Shown here piece after piece: positions 24,964 to 33,978 of a stretch of DNA of 64,000 bases. The notes below the pieces were generated by a model that ran no database searches, was not told where the DNA came from, and saw nothing but the letters and a program-made list of their open reading frames with translations. The DNA is from Nematostella vectensis (taxonomy: Eukaryota; Cnidaria; Anthozoa; Actiniaria; Edwardsiidae): contig NC_064034.1 of the NCBI RefSeq assembly GCF_932526225.1, positions 8,666,001 through 8,730,000 on the forward strand, in the 5' to 3' direction. Made by a program: the position numbers and the translations under genes. Every line of letters starts with the position of its first letter. Position 1 is the first letter of the stretch.

Positions 24964-25413
24964 TCAGGGGTGGATCCAGGTTTTTGAGTGAGTAGTTTCC
25001 ACCGAAACACCAACAATAGGGGTGTTTGGGGGCATGCTCCCCAAGAAAATTTGAAATTTCAAGCTCTATAAATGCCATTTTCTGCATTTTCAGAAAAGTT
25101 GATTACCCCAAAAAGAACAAAAAAACATGCTATCATAAAGGCAAAAAAAGTTTTATTTTGTTGGAGGTGGTACATGGACACCTTGCTCTACAAAAAAATT
25201 CTGGTATCCAAACCGGTGCCATTGGTCTATGTCCAATATAGCTGCCTACTAACTGTCTTTGAGCAGGAGAGGGAAAAATGGTACTTATAGATGGCAAGCC
25301 TGTGGTTGGTCCTTGGCCCAGGAGTTTTCAAGATAATAAGAAAAAAAATCCAATATTAATATCATATGTCATATACAAAAGATATGTAAAAATTATAGAC
25401 AGTATATACAGTA
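24964..25413. mobile_element. 450-bp copy-1-specific segment beginning CAGGGGTGGATCCAGG
   Basis: Copy 2 goes directly from AATATGTGTA to TACATGTATAAATTG, while copy 1 has about 450 bp between. The left edge CAGGGGTGGATCCAGGTTTTT is typical of hAT-like element ends in marine invertebrates. No matching right end or clear target duplication is seen, so it may be truncated, or copy 2 may have suffered a deletion. Confidence 0.5.
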
Positions 25414-25631
25414 TTACATGTATAAATTGATTGCTTGATAAAATACGATGTTATACATTTTTAATACTGCTTGTATTGATTTTAGCGGAACTCTTTGCCA
25501 AAAGAAACCACAATCCCTCCAGCCCTATTCCTCTCACTGTCTCGTTAAAGCTATTTAGAGTCGATTACAAATGACATATTTGATTGTTTCGTTTTTTTGT
25601 CCAGTACAGCTCTTACGAGCAGTCTCAGGTG

Positions 25632-25804
25632 CAGGGGCGGAACCTAAGGATGGGCCGCCCCCTCCCCCCCTATTTTCAGACATTTGGCTTAGAAATAACA
25701 AGAAATACAAGGAAATCCACGAAAGAACAATGAATCCGGCCCCCTTTTCCTGAAGCCCTTGCTTCGCCCCCCCCCCCTTTTTGCAACTCCTGGATCAGCC
25801 CCTG
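25632..25804. mobile_element. Short MITE with CAGGGGC ends, copy 1
   Basis: About 173 bp, bounded by CAGGGGCGGAACC and GGATCAGCCCCTG, imperfect inverted ends of hAT type. A C-rich tract lies near the right end. The same element is at 46155-46330, so it pre-dates the duplication. Confidence 0.55.
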
Positions 25805-26146
25805 AAGTAGCGTTTGCGGTTGTACAATGCGCTCTTTTTATGTACAGCATATCAAACATATTCCCCACGGATAGTGTCCTTCGTATGCATTGCCTTATAT
25901 GGGCATTGATGCCCATATTTAGAAGAGCTAAAGTTTACCCGCTCCCTGATCTCCATAAAACATGGTGAAAAATGCTGATTCCTTTCAATTTGAGACTCGA
26001 GGCAAAAATGTGTCAAAAAAAACTTTATCGCTTGGTCAAATCTTTATCACACAAGTCTTGAAAAGCCCTTAGACCCAGGCCTCCAAGAGATTGGCCGAGC
26101 GAGATTTAAGGTCACCCAAATATTTATATGTACACGATGGCTTTAC

Positions 26147-26290
26147 AGCGGCGTGGCCAGGGTTTTTTAACAGGAGGGGGCACAAAAGGCCCTTTCAAGG
26201 CATTTTCTTCTGTATTTTAGATGTTTCATACATTTACTGTATTTTTGGCTGCTAGAAAGAGGGGGGGGGCTGCGGCTACGCCCCTCTGCT
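26147..26290. mobile_element. Short MITE, GGCGTAGCCAGG family, copy 1
   Basis: Starts GGCGTGGCCAGG, ends GGCTACGCCCC, with the core TTTACTGTATTTTTGGCTGC. Related copies are at about 46691-46832 and 62233-62394. It has no coding capacity. Confidence 0.6.
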
Positions 26291-26970
26291 TTATAAACCC
26301 ATTCGACACACTTAAGAGCTGATACACTGTGAATCTTGGTGGCTTGCCTGGATTAAACTATTACAGATTGCCCGTCCTTCAGGTGTAGGAAAACACTTCT
26401 GGCTGTATTGCTTTAATTCTCCGCTTTCGATAAAAAACAGACTTTCTCCTATTGCATAACCGCTTCTGCGTTGTATGTGGTACATGTGCAAGTGACCCAT
26501 GCTAAATAGTGGTGCTAGGGTCAGCGCCTTCATTCTGATAATACATTGGTTGGGCTGTGAAGCTTCTAGCAATACATTCGTTACGTAACTGCCATCTAAT
26601 AATTATTTGCACGTGTGACCCTAATTAGCAAGGTATCTAGAACTCCCGATGTTAAGGTACGGCATGCACGTTCGCCATAAAGCATAAAATAGTATAAGTT
26701 AATGTTCCATAGCAGACCTTGTAGACTTTACTATAACGCAGGGTTTGATCCGGGTCTTTTTCATCTTATCAGAAACAGGGGCCCTCATAGGAAAGGGAGT
26801 GAGAAGGTGCTGTCAGCATTTGAGGTATCGGGAAGTTTGGTACTTATAACCAATAGCTTTCTACTCCAAGGTATGTCTATCTTATGGTATGAAGCTTATC
26901 TCTTTCCTTTCTTGGCTACATTCTTTGCCGTACAACCAGCCCTCATTCCCTCCCCAAGACCCGCCACTGA

Positions 26971-27286
26971 TGAAAGGGCCTACCTTGTTGCCATCTATTG
27001 TGTACTCATTAGATCTGTTGTGGAGTACGCATGTCCAGTATGGGCTAATATACCAGGGTTCCTTGTCGGGATTGTTGGGGGCATCCAAAAGACGGCCCTC
27101 CGTATCGTTTTACCCCATCTACGATACAAGGAGGCCTTGGACGCCAGCGGGCTCCAAAGACTTGCTGACCGCAGTCGCGAGCTGTGTATCAGTCTCATGA
27201 CCTCCGATAAGGAGCTAGAACCCTTTCGATCTGTAATTACTGGAGGCGTAATTAGTAACGAGCATGGATCTGTCTATCTATCTATC
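26971..27286 (+). mobile_element. Reverse-transcriptase fragment (CR1/L2-like), copy 1 only
   Basis: Copy 2 lacks this stretch and reads CCACTGA-ACC-CAGAGCC. The insert encodes part of a non-LTR reverse transcriptase C-terminal region (VVEYACPVW, IQKTALRIVLP) and ends in CTATCTATCTATC, a short microsatellite tail. It fuses by chance with flanking DNA into a 211-codon open frame (26702-27337) that is not a gene. Confidence 0.75.
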
Positions 27287-27362
27287 CAGAGCCATTCAAT
27301 CGAATCAACGGGGATTGTAACAGATCCCGGATTATGATTTCTCTCTTTATATGAAAATAACA

Positions 27363-27368
27363 CCTTGA
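27363..27368. repeat. Polinton target-site duplication, left
   Basis: CCTTGA. The same six bases follow the element at 39826-39831 and occur once at the empty site 47595-47600. Six bp is the usual Polinton/Maverick target duplication. Confidence 0.95.
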
Positions 27369-27746
27369 GGGGGGGACTGGGGACTTTCAGTGAAACGAGT
27401 GGGAGGCGCGAATCGCCCCTCCGGGCCTCCCAGCCCCGTCTTAGGCCTGGAGGGGCCCAGCGCCCCTCCGACCCCCCAGCCCCATTCCAGGCTGGGGACT
27501 TCCAGTGACACCGAAACGCGTTTCGCGTAGATTAATAATCGCTGGTTATTAATCTACGTCGGGAACACTTCGCGTAGATGGATACTTAGCAGAGGTAAGT
27601 CTACGCAAAACACACTCCGCGTAGATGAGTGATTAGCAGTGTGAGCAATCATTAATCCGCTGTCTATCGACAGCAGCGGGACTGGGGACTTTCATAGAAA
27701 CGAGTGGGAACCTTGCAATTAGACCTCCGTCTGTCCTGTGGTATAC
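27369..27746 (+). repeat. Polinton terminal inverted repeat, left
   Basis: 378 bp matching the reverse complement of 39430-39825 with a small number of differences. Features in order: G-run, ACTGGGGACTTTCAGTGAAA, a GC-rich block (GGAGGGGCCCAGCGCCCCTCC), four CGCGTAGAT-type motifs in both orientations, a 12-bp stem hairpin GTAGATTAATAA with TTATTAATCTAC, then a second copy of the end motif ACTGGGGACTTTCATAGAAA at 27680 and an inner boundary GTATAC. Confidence 0.95.
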
Positions 27747-27917
27747 GTATATGTGTATATAGCATGTGCATAGCGTTGGGGTGGGCCGCCACCCTACTGA
27801 CCGCGGAATGACCGTTTTTCGGGAGTGAATTCAAAGCCGCTGGCGTGGCGTTTAAACCTGAGCTTTACTCGAACAAATCGCTCCCGAACTCCTCGCGAAT
27901 TTCTCGTAGCCTCTTTT

Positions 27918-28474
27918 TCATCTTTTCGCGTGTTTCCAGGGGGGTGCCCTTTCTTGCTTTTTTTTCTCACGCGATGCGAGGTCGTGTCGAGCTCTGATAG
28001 CGGCCTTGAGCGCGTAGTATCTCTCTTGTTCCTGAAGTATTAGCCGAAACTCTTCGTCTGAGATATGCCCGTCTTGCAGAGCCTTAAAGACCAGCTCGCT
28101 AATCGAGTTTTTCTTACTCTCCGCTAAAACCATCGTGTCTTCGTGTTTAGCCACCTTGCTCGTAAGACCCCTAGAGGCTACCACCACGCCCACGCCCACG
28201 ACACCGACCAGCCCAGCGACCTCTGCCAGCGGACCGCCGAACCGCAGAACCCCTATCCCACTCAAAGAGACCCCCACCCCGGCGCTGGAAAGCGCCCCTG
28301 CAGCGATGCCGGATGTCACAGACACAGCATGGGTAACGGCAAGGGCGCGCTTATACTTTTTCCGCACCTGCCGATGATGCGTTATCTCGTTGTCATAATA
28401 GTGTCATATTTTCTGGAGTCGGAAGCTTTGTACGTCGCTGCCGATGCTTGCCTCACCGGGAAGATCGCGCTCAT
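27918..28474 (-). pseudogene. Polinton small hydrophobic protein, frame-broken
   Basis: The best start is ATG at 28474-28472. The first about 26 codons are in one frame, and the rest of the gene (to 27918) is in another, with the shift near 28395. The long piece has a Gly/Ala/Val-rich hydrophobic stretch (about 60 residues, TSGIAAGALSSAG onward) and then a charged helical tail with SDEEFRLILQEQERYYALK, EF-hand-like only in acidity. I have an impression of the same architecture in other cnidarian Polintons, but no function is known. A minor virion or membrane protein is a guess. Confidence 0.55.
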
Positions 28475-28517
28475 GCCCAATGGCGTTGCGTTCCTGAATG
28501 CCGAGCTTTGCGCACTA

Positions 28518-29519
28518 TTATTTCTCATTGCTTTGCATTCGACGAACCAAGAACGCGGCTACGGCTAGAATGAGCAGCCACGCATTTTCGCCAAGGAATT
28601 TCACCGCTTCTCCTGCAGCCTTAAACACGAAGTTCGCGATGCTGCCTACTAGCCCAGGGAGAAGCTCGCCTAGCTTTTTCCCGATAGCCTTAAGCCCGTT
28701 ACCGACCCCTCTGGCCACGGAGGAGAGCGACTTGCCGAGCGACGTCACAATAGCCGCGATCGTCGTCGCTACGGCCAACCCGATAGCGGTGACGGTAAAG
28801 CCGTACTTTTTGAAGATGGCTTTGATGCGCTCTCTTAGCGGCTTTTGGTTCTCGAGCTCTCGGTTTTCGCGTTCTCGTTCGTCAATCTCGGATAGCCTCT
28901 CCTCGTTGCGCTCACGGGCCTCTTGGCGGCGACTCTCTGACGTGTTAGGGTCGTCGATGGTCTCCCTGTCTGTGGCCACCACCCCTTGCAGCTCTTGGAC
29001 TGGTTCTGTGTTCTCCTAAATGACCGCGTCTATCTCTGCCACGGACCCCATCGCCAGCTTGAAGCCTTTCAGCTTTGCAACGTCCTGTCGAACGCTCCCG
29101 TCCTCATTGAACAGCTGTCTTGGTTTAGTCCAACCTCCTTTGCAGAGGTTGCGAAGCTGTATTAGCGTCTTTCCCCTCCTGTCTGACTGGAACCGTATCA
29201 GACTCTCGTTAAGGTCAGGGTATTCATCCCTGAGGGACTGGAGACCGAGTCTTGTCGCTGCACCCTCTGTGGTAAACGAGGTTTCGGCGGTCGTTTGCGT
29301 TGCGCTTAGCGTAGCCATGCTATGCGCAGCATGCATACGCGATGACGTGCTCGTCATTGGGATCGACTCCCCATCGTCGGGGTCAAACGGGATAAGGGGC
29401 GTCGCCTCGTCGTCCCCCGCTCCGCGATCGTCGGACGCACCCGGCAAGGCATCGTCAATGTCAACGTCAACATCACCCAAGATGCGTGCGCATAACTCGT
29501 GCTATGCTATATTAGACAT
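28518..29519 (-). pseudogene. Polinton two-domain acidic/coiled-coil membrane protein with two in-frame stops
   Basis: A single minus-strand frame runs from ATG 29519-29517 to the stop at 28518, interrupted by TAG at 29504-29502 and TAG at 29018-29016. The N-terminal half is acidic (DVDVDIDDALPG) and then polar. After the second stop a very charged helix (RRQEARERNEERLSEI) is followed by KKYGFTVTAIGLAVATTI and a Gly-rich amphipathic region (GNGLKAIGKKLGELLPG) ending in a C-terminal transmembrane segment. The repeated amphipathic helices suggest a membrane-active or internal virion protein. That is inference. Its stop is followed directly by the next minus-strand gene. Confidence 0.6.
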
Positions 29520-29600
29520 GTCTAACAGACCGCACCATAGCCACGCGGCTTCGTACTTTATGTACATATACGTATACGATATATAATATACGTAATAGGG

Positions 29601-30843
29601 ATGTCAGTCAGCGATAAACTTGACCCCCAACGAACACCCAGAACTCCTCTGGGGTTGAAAGCCGAGAGAACTGTTTCCCGGGTCACTCTCAACCCGTCGA
29701 CGGCCTCCCCAGGCGAGACGCTATATGTGGTGGTCCCAAAGCTTGTGCCTGGCTCCTTTAGGGTCGGTTCCGATCTCTCCATCTCAGGCCAAGCAAATAA
29801 TACCGTCGTGAACAACGTCGGCCAAAATCTCGTAAGCCGCCTGAAAATCACGTTTTCAGGAGAAACGCTTAAGGACACCAACCGCTACGACGTCTTCAAG
29901 ACGTATGAGGAGCTTTACCTGTCCAAGGTCGAGAGAGAGGACCGCCTGGAGCAGCGCATACAGTCAGAAAACATGCGCAAGCTTCGCTCAAAGGCTGGTG
30001 ATAAAGCGACTAGTAACGCCAAGGAGAACGCTCTAAACGCCGCCCACGGGGCGAGGTACACCGTCCCGCTAGACCATTCTCTGCTGACGGACCACGGCGT
30101 ACTGTACCCAAGGGCTCTCTCCGAGGCGCTGCTCTTCGAGATCACGCTCGCAACGGTTGACCAGGTAGTAGTCGGAAGCGATGCTACCAAATCATCCTAT
30201 GGCGTCAAAAATCTAGAGCTGGAAAACGAAAGCCTGAGGGACGACAACCTCGCCCGGTCTGCAGCCGCCGCCTACCAAAACGGCACAACGTTCTTCTAAG
30301 AGCAAGTGAACCTTCACAAGACCTTCGTGATTAGCAAAGGGACGGACAACATAATCAACGAGAGTGTCAACCTGCCGCGAAGGTCTATGAGTGGTCTGTT
30401 GCTCCTCTTTGTGGAGCCATACACGGCAGGGGCTCGCGACTCTGAGAAGTTTGTGTACCCCGACATCAAGAGCGTTCGCGTTACAATCGACGGCATGCCA
30501 AACAAGGTCTTCAGCCAGGGGCTGCGCCCCACGGATTTCTGGAGGGAGGCGAAAAGGCGGTTCGTCCGCCCCTCCCGGGGGGGTACAGCGGAGCGCCTGC
30601 CGCCCCGGCAATCGGCCCCGAGTCGTTCTATGGCGATAACAAGTTTGCTCTGTGGATCGACCTTCGAACGACGGACGACAGTGCTATCCATGGGGGTCTC
30701 CGATTGGTCAATACCCGCGACGGTGTGCACCTCGTGATAAAACACACGGCAAGCGGCAAGGGTACCGTAAACTGTCATGTGTTTGTGGTGGCCGACGCCC
30801 AAATGAACCTTATGAACGGACAGCTAGAGTCCATACAATACTG
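29601..30843 (+). pseudogene. Candidate Polinton major capsid protein, broken
   Basis: About 414 codons ending at TGA 30841-30843. The first 232 codons are open to TAA at 30297-30299, then the same frame continues to about 30590. The C-terminal part (about 30620-30843) lies in another frame, the change falling near the seven-G run at 30585. The content is beta-rich and lacks hydrophobic anchors. Recognisable segments include NPSTASPGETLYV, PLDHSLLTDHGVLYPRALS and PRRSMSGLLLLFVEPYTAG, a pattern I associate with a conserved cnidarian Polinton protein. Position directly upstream of the packaging ATPase is where Polintons keep the double-jelly-roll major capsid gene. The fold was not verified. 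Confidence 0.55.
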
Positions 30844-30884
30844 AGCACAGACACGAAGTGCGCGAAGCGCTGCGGCAGCGCGGT

Positions 30885-31487
30885 ATGGACCCGAAAAACA
30901 TCCCATTTAACGCTCTCATCGTGGGCCCGACGTCATGCGTGAAGACCCGATTCATAGTGGACCGGCTGCGCGGCCCTTTCCGGGGCAAGTTTGACTACAT
31001 CGTACTCATGTGCCCTACCTTTGTCTACAACAAAACATACGACGGCTTCGGCGAGGGCGACAATCGTCTGTTTGTCATCACACCTGAGGCGGCTCAGATC
31101 GACATACTGCTGAGGTTTGTCTCCGCTCTCTTCGAAGGCACTAATACGCTAATCATACTCGACGACTGTGCGGCCTCGAAAGACGTAAAGAGGCGCTCTG
31201 ACCAGCTCGTCAACTTGGCGTTCAGCGCGCGCCACGTGGGTATTAGCGTGTGGGTGATCACGCAGCAGCTCACCAGCATCACTAAGCCGTTCCGTGAGAA
31301 CATCGCGGCCTTGATGGTCTTCTATACCCCGAGCAAGGCGGACATGAAAGCTATCCTGCATGACTACGGCGCGGAGCTCTCAAAAGAGAAGATGAAAGAG
31401 TACATGAAGGCCCTCAAGACGAAAAAGTTTTCGAAGTTAGAGTTTTGCTTGCGTCACCCTTATACCATCGCCCTAGTTGAACGGTAA
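30885..31487 (+). CDS. Polinton A32-like packaging ATPase (FtsK/HerA family)
   Basis: 200 codons from ATG 30885; the open frame extends upstream to 30858 only through a non-ATG codon. Walker A is GPTSCVKT at residues about 15-22, where the family has Gly before the Lys-Thr, so Val replaces the conserved Gly. Walker B is TLIILDDCAAS. A sensor-like ITQQL follows. These ATPases pump element DNA into capsids. The ORF has no stop or frame change, unlike most neighbours, but the Walker A substitution may disable it. Confidence 0.85.
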   Translation: MDPKNIPFNALIVGPTSCVKTRFIVDRLRGPFRGKFDYIVLMCPTFVYNKTYDGFGEGDNRLFVITPEAAQIDILLRFVSALFEGTNTLIILDDCAASKDVKRRSDQLVNLAFSARHVGISVWVITQQLTSITKPFRENIAALMVFYTPSKADMKAILHDYGAELSKEKMKEYMKALKTKKFSKLEFCLRHPYTIALVER

Positions 31488-31571
31488 GCGCAGTAAACCA
31501 CCGCCCACGTATGCCCTAGGGCATAACGCATTGATCACACGTGTTGCACCTTAGCCACGGCAGGGGGGTGC

Positions 31572-32174
31572 ATGATGAGCGATGAATACTTTGGGAGTCT
31601 TCTTGAGGGGGGCGCCGCCGGCCTCCCGGCCGTCGAATCGTTGGACTGCTCGACGCACCCTGCCGGGACGGCAACCGGAGGTGAGCAAACTGAGGTAGCA
31701 GACGCGAGGGAGAAACTCGCGATTCTCGTAGCCTCGGGGAAGTCGAGAGAAATGGTAGGCAAGGCCCTGACTCACGACGACGTCAAACGCATGAGCGCCG
31801 AGGAGGTGAGGAAGTACGAGAAGCGATACGAGACCGCTCTAGCCAGCCGGACTACAGACGCCCTGGCAGACAGCTTTCTGAAGCTTACGACCAAGCTAGT
31901 AGGCATGGCGCTGCCGATAGACAGTGTGGTCGGTCTTCACAATGACCTAGTGTCCGACTACATCATCAACAACGAGCTCCGCCTGTCTCTACGCTGCGGT
32001 CGTTTGATGTCTTTAGCCGTCGGGGCGTTACACGTAGCACGTCATGTGAACACCGCCGGAACGGCAAGCGCTGACACGCGGTGTCAACACGAGTTAGCAG
32101 TCGCGGACTCACCAGTGGTTTGCCCGCAAACGCACAGTGGCGAGTCTGCCATCCCAGAGCAGACGTTCATTTGA
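31572..32174 (+). CDS. Polinton protein of unknown function
   Basis: 200 codons; M at 31572, or the next at 31575. The N-terminal 60 residues are low in complexity. A charged helical region (AEEVRKYEKRYETALASR) follows, then a hydrophobic helical region (LTTKLVGMALPIDSV, LSLRCGRLMSLAVGALHVA). The C-terminus overlaps the start region of the next open frame. I recognise no enzyme motif. Its place between ATPase and small membrane proteins suggests a virion or morphogenesis role. Confidence 0.55.
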   Translation: MMSDEYFGSLLEGGAAGLPAVESLDCSTHPAGTATGGEQTEVADAREKLAILVASGKSREMVGKALTHDDVKRMSAEEVRKYEKRYETALASRTTDALADSFLKLTTKLVGMALPIDSVVGLHNDLVSDYIINNELRLSLRCGRLMSLAVGALHVARHVNTAGTASADTRCQHELAVADSPVVCPQTHSGESAIPEQTFI

Positions 32175-32215
32175 AAGCTTGCCACTTCTTCAGCAACCAA
32201 GTAGTTGCATCACAA

Positions 32216-32830
32216 ATGGAGGAACCTCAAGAAAGTACTAGTGCCCAGCATCTCGCGGAACCTGACAAACAAGCTGCGGAACAAGCTGCTTATGGACCTG
32301 CATGTACGCCTTTGGCGTTGGCGGAGAGAATCACGAGCCTCGAACCACCCGCGACCCGACCTAAACACCCTGGGCGAGTCAAAGCTGGTAGGCGCTTGGC
32401 AGAGTGGAACCGACTTAAAAGAGCGAAGAAAGAGACATTTCGTGTCGTGCAACACGTTGGGTCGCCGGCCGCTAGCGAGCCGCAGGGACGCGAGGGCTTG
32501 CGCGCGCGCGCTGAAGGCATACACACACCAGTCCCGGAAAGCAACTCTGCTTGGTCGGCTAGCTCGGTTATCGGGGTCGCTGGTCTTCTAGTGTCATCGA
32601 TCGGCCTCTACACACGCAGGCGGGAGCTAGCTGCCGCGTTCACTCGTACACCAGCTGTTAACCAGCGAGCTACCGATCCACTTGCCACCGAAGGTACCGA
32701 CGACGTGACTCCGCCCGCAAGGCCGCCGCTGGCGGCCGCACAGCAGACCAAGGATCAACCGCTTGCCGTTCCGGCGACAGCGCTTCGCGCTCCCGGACAG
32801 TGCAAATCTCGACTGTTAGCCATGGAGTAA
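32216..32830 (+). CDS. Polinton basic, single-span membrane protein of unknown function
   Basis: 204 codons from ATG 32216, chosen over the in-frame start at 32081 because that lies inside the preceding gene. There is a basic patch (HPGRVKAGRRLAEWNRLKRAKK region, residues about 59-80) and one hydrophobic span (SSVIGVAGLLVSSIGLY, about 147-163) followed by RRREL. The Pro/Ala-rich tail may be disordered. The basic patch could contact DNA. No named family. Confidence 0.5.
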   Translation: MEEPQESTSAQHLAEPDKQAAEQAAYGPACTPLALAERITSLEPPATRPKHPGRVKAGRRLAEWNRLKRAKKETFRVVQHVGSPAASEPQGREGLRARAEGIHTPVPESNSAWSASSVIGVAGLLVSSIGLYTRRRELAAAFTRTPAVNQRATDPLATEGTDDVTPPARPPLAAAQQTKDQPLAVPATALRAPGQCKSRLLAME

Positions 32831-32883
32831 GCATATATTTAAACACAAGGGCCCCACCCATATCCGCACGTCCGTGCATCGCA

Positions 32884-33089
32884 ATGTCGACGACGCAGCA
32901 AAGCAAGATTACAAAGACTATCACCGACGCCGCAGTCATAACCGGCCTCGTCGCCGGTATCGGCTGGGAGAAGACTTCACCAAAGACCTTTCCGCGAACG
33001 CCATAAACTACGCAAAAATGACTGCCGCCGTTGCAGGTGCTGTCGCTTTGAAGGGTTACCTTGAAGACCAGAAGATCCTGCCCATGTAG
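32884..33089 (+). pseudogene. Polinton small membrane protein with one frame change
   Basis: Begins at ATG 32884 (MSTTQQSKITKTI) with a hydrophobic stretch AAVITGLVAGIGW in the first frame. The second half, ending LEDQKILPM at 33089, is in another frame with a second hydrophobic stretch MTAAVAGAVALKGYL. The switch lies near 32960-32980. About 68 residues in all. Confidence 0.5.
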
Positions 33090-33133
33090 TAGTGTACTGT
33101 GGCACACTACTACATGTGTAGGCCACGTATTAG

Positions 33134-33607
33134 ACTCGTGTTCATGTTAGAACGCGTACACACAGCATCACACACTACTCGATTGCCTCCATCGCGATTT
33201 TGGTTGGCGGCGCCGTCCTAAACGCGACTGCATTCGTTGGTGGCAACTACCTCGCAAAGTTCCTGTCGAACGATGAGAGCCCTTCCTTAGCTGAGAAGGA
33301 GAGGCACGGCAAGGCCCTAGAGAAATACCAACAAGACTATGGACGCTACCAACAGCGGCGGCAGAAAATCCTCGATTGGCAAGCTCAAAGTCGCGAGAGA
33401 GGGGCCCTCGCAAAGCAAAACTTCACCGACACTGACTACGTGCTCAAACTCTACAACCAGACCCGGCCAAAACAATCCCTGGAGTCGATGCGGGCTCCTG
33501 AGCTGTCCGACTACTACACCCCCAGCAAAACGCAGAAAATCGCCGAGTTGGCGTACATTGGCGCCGGCGCTCTCGCCATCGGCTACACAGCTAGCCGCTT
33601 GCTGTGA
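33134..33607 (+). pseudogene. Polinton small protein with N-terminal membrane segment, no ATG
   Basis: The frame opens after TAG at 33131-33133 and ends at 33607, but has no ATG before the conserved part (GGAVLNATAFVGGNYLAKFL at about 33203). A helical, Gln/Lys-rich middle (LEKYQQDYGRYQQRRQKIL) and a C-terminal hydrophobic stretch (AYIGAGALAIGYTASRLL) follow. This two-anchor layout is, to my knowledge, common among cnidarian Polintons, where its role is unknown. The initiator has probably been lost or displaced by an indel. Confidence 0.5.
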
Positions 33608-33946
33608 TGCAGCTGCCGTTCCAGCGCTGCGTCTAGGCGGCCTTTTTTCCATACTGCGCGTATACGTATAAGATGATTGCAGACCAGCTGTAGAGTGCTA
33701 TGCACGAGGCAGCAGCCGCTGCTAAGCGAGTGATACCGAAAGTGCGGTCGATGGGTGGGTGACACCGAAAGTGTCGTAGCTTTGGTGACATTGCTAACCG
33801 AAGCCTCGAGCTGTGGCGCGCAGACAGGGAGTGCGCTAAGAGGTTCGCCAATGCCGTTCTCCGGGGGCCTACCGACCTCAGAAAGACCGCCTCGGCACTA
33901 CCCGAGCAGACGGCAACCGCCTGTTGGAGACTGATACACCTGTTGC
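33608..33946. other. Polinton spacer before the integrase
   Basis: Contains a direct repeat GTGAYACCGAAAGTG at about 33730 and 33759. The integrase frame remains open across about 33790-33978 without an ATG, so an N-terminal extension of the integrase is possible. Confidence 0.4.
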
Positions 33947-33964
33947 AATGTATCGCGATACATT
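33947..33964. promoter_or_regulatory. 18-bp perfect palindrome upstream of integrase
   Basis: AATGTATCGCGATACATT is its own reverse complement and ends 15 bp before the preferred integrase ATG. Possible protein-binding site. Function is inferred from symmetry and place only. Confidence 0.45.
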
Positions 33965-33978
33965 ATTGCCGACACGTA

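Larger units (their letters stand above)
21197..27368 (+). repeat. Segmental duplication copy 1, left part (CLN3 side)
   Basis: Matches 42739-47600 nearly base for base through the CLN3-like gene and its flanks. It begins at CACTGACTTTGG and runs to the target-site copy CCTTGA (27363-27368) where the Polinton enters. It is longer than copy 2 because of insertions at 24378-24924, 24964-25413 and 26971-27286. An 80-bp indel near 21510-21590 is also specific to this copy. Confidence 0.95.

Noticed and set aside
26702-27337. 211-codon open frame on the plus strand
   Set aside because: Chimera of unique flank and a reverse-transcriptase fragment that is missing from copy 2; not a conserved gene.
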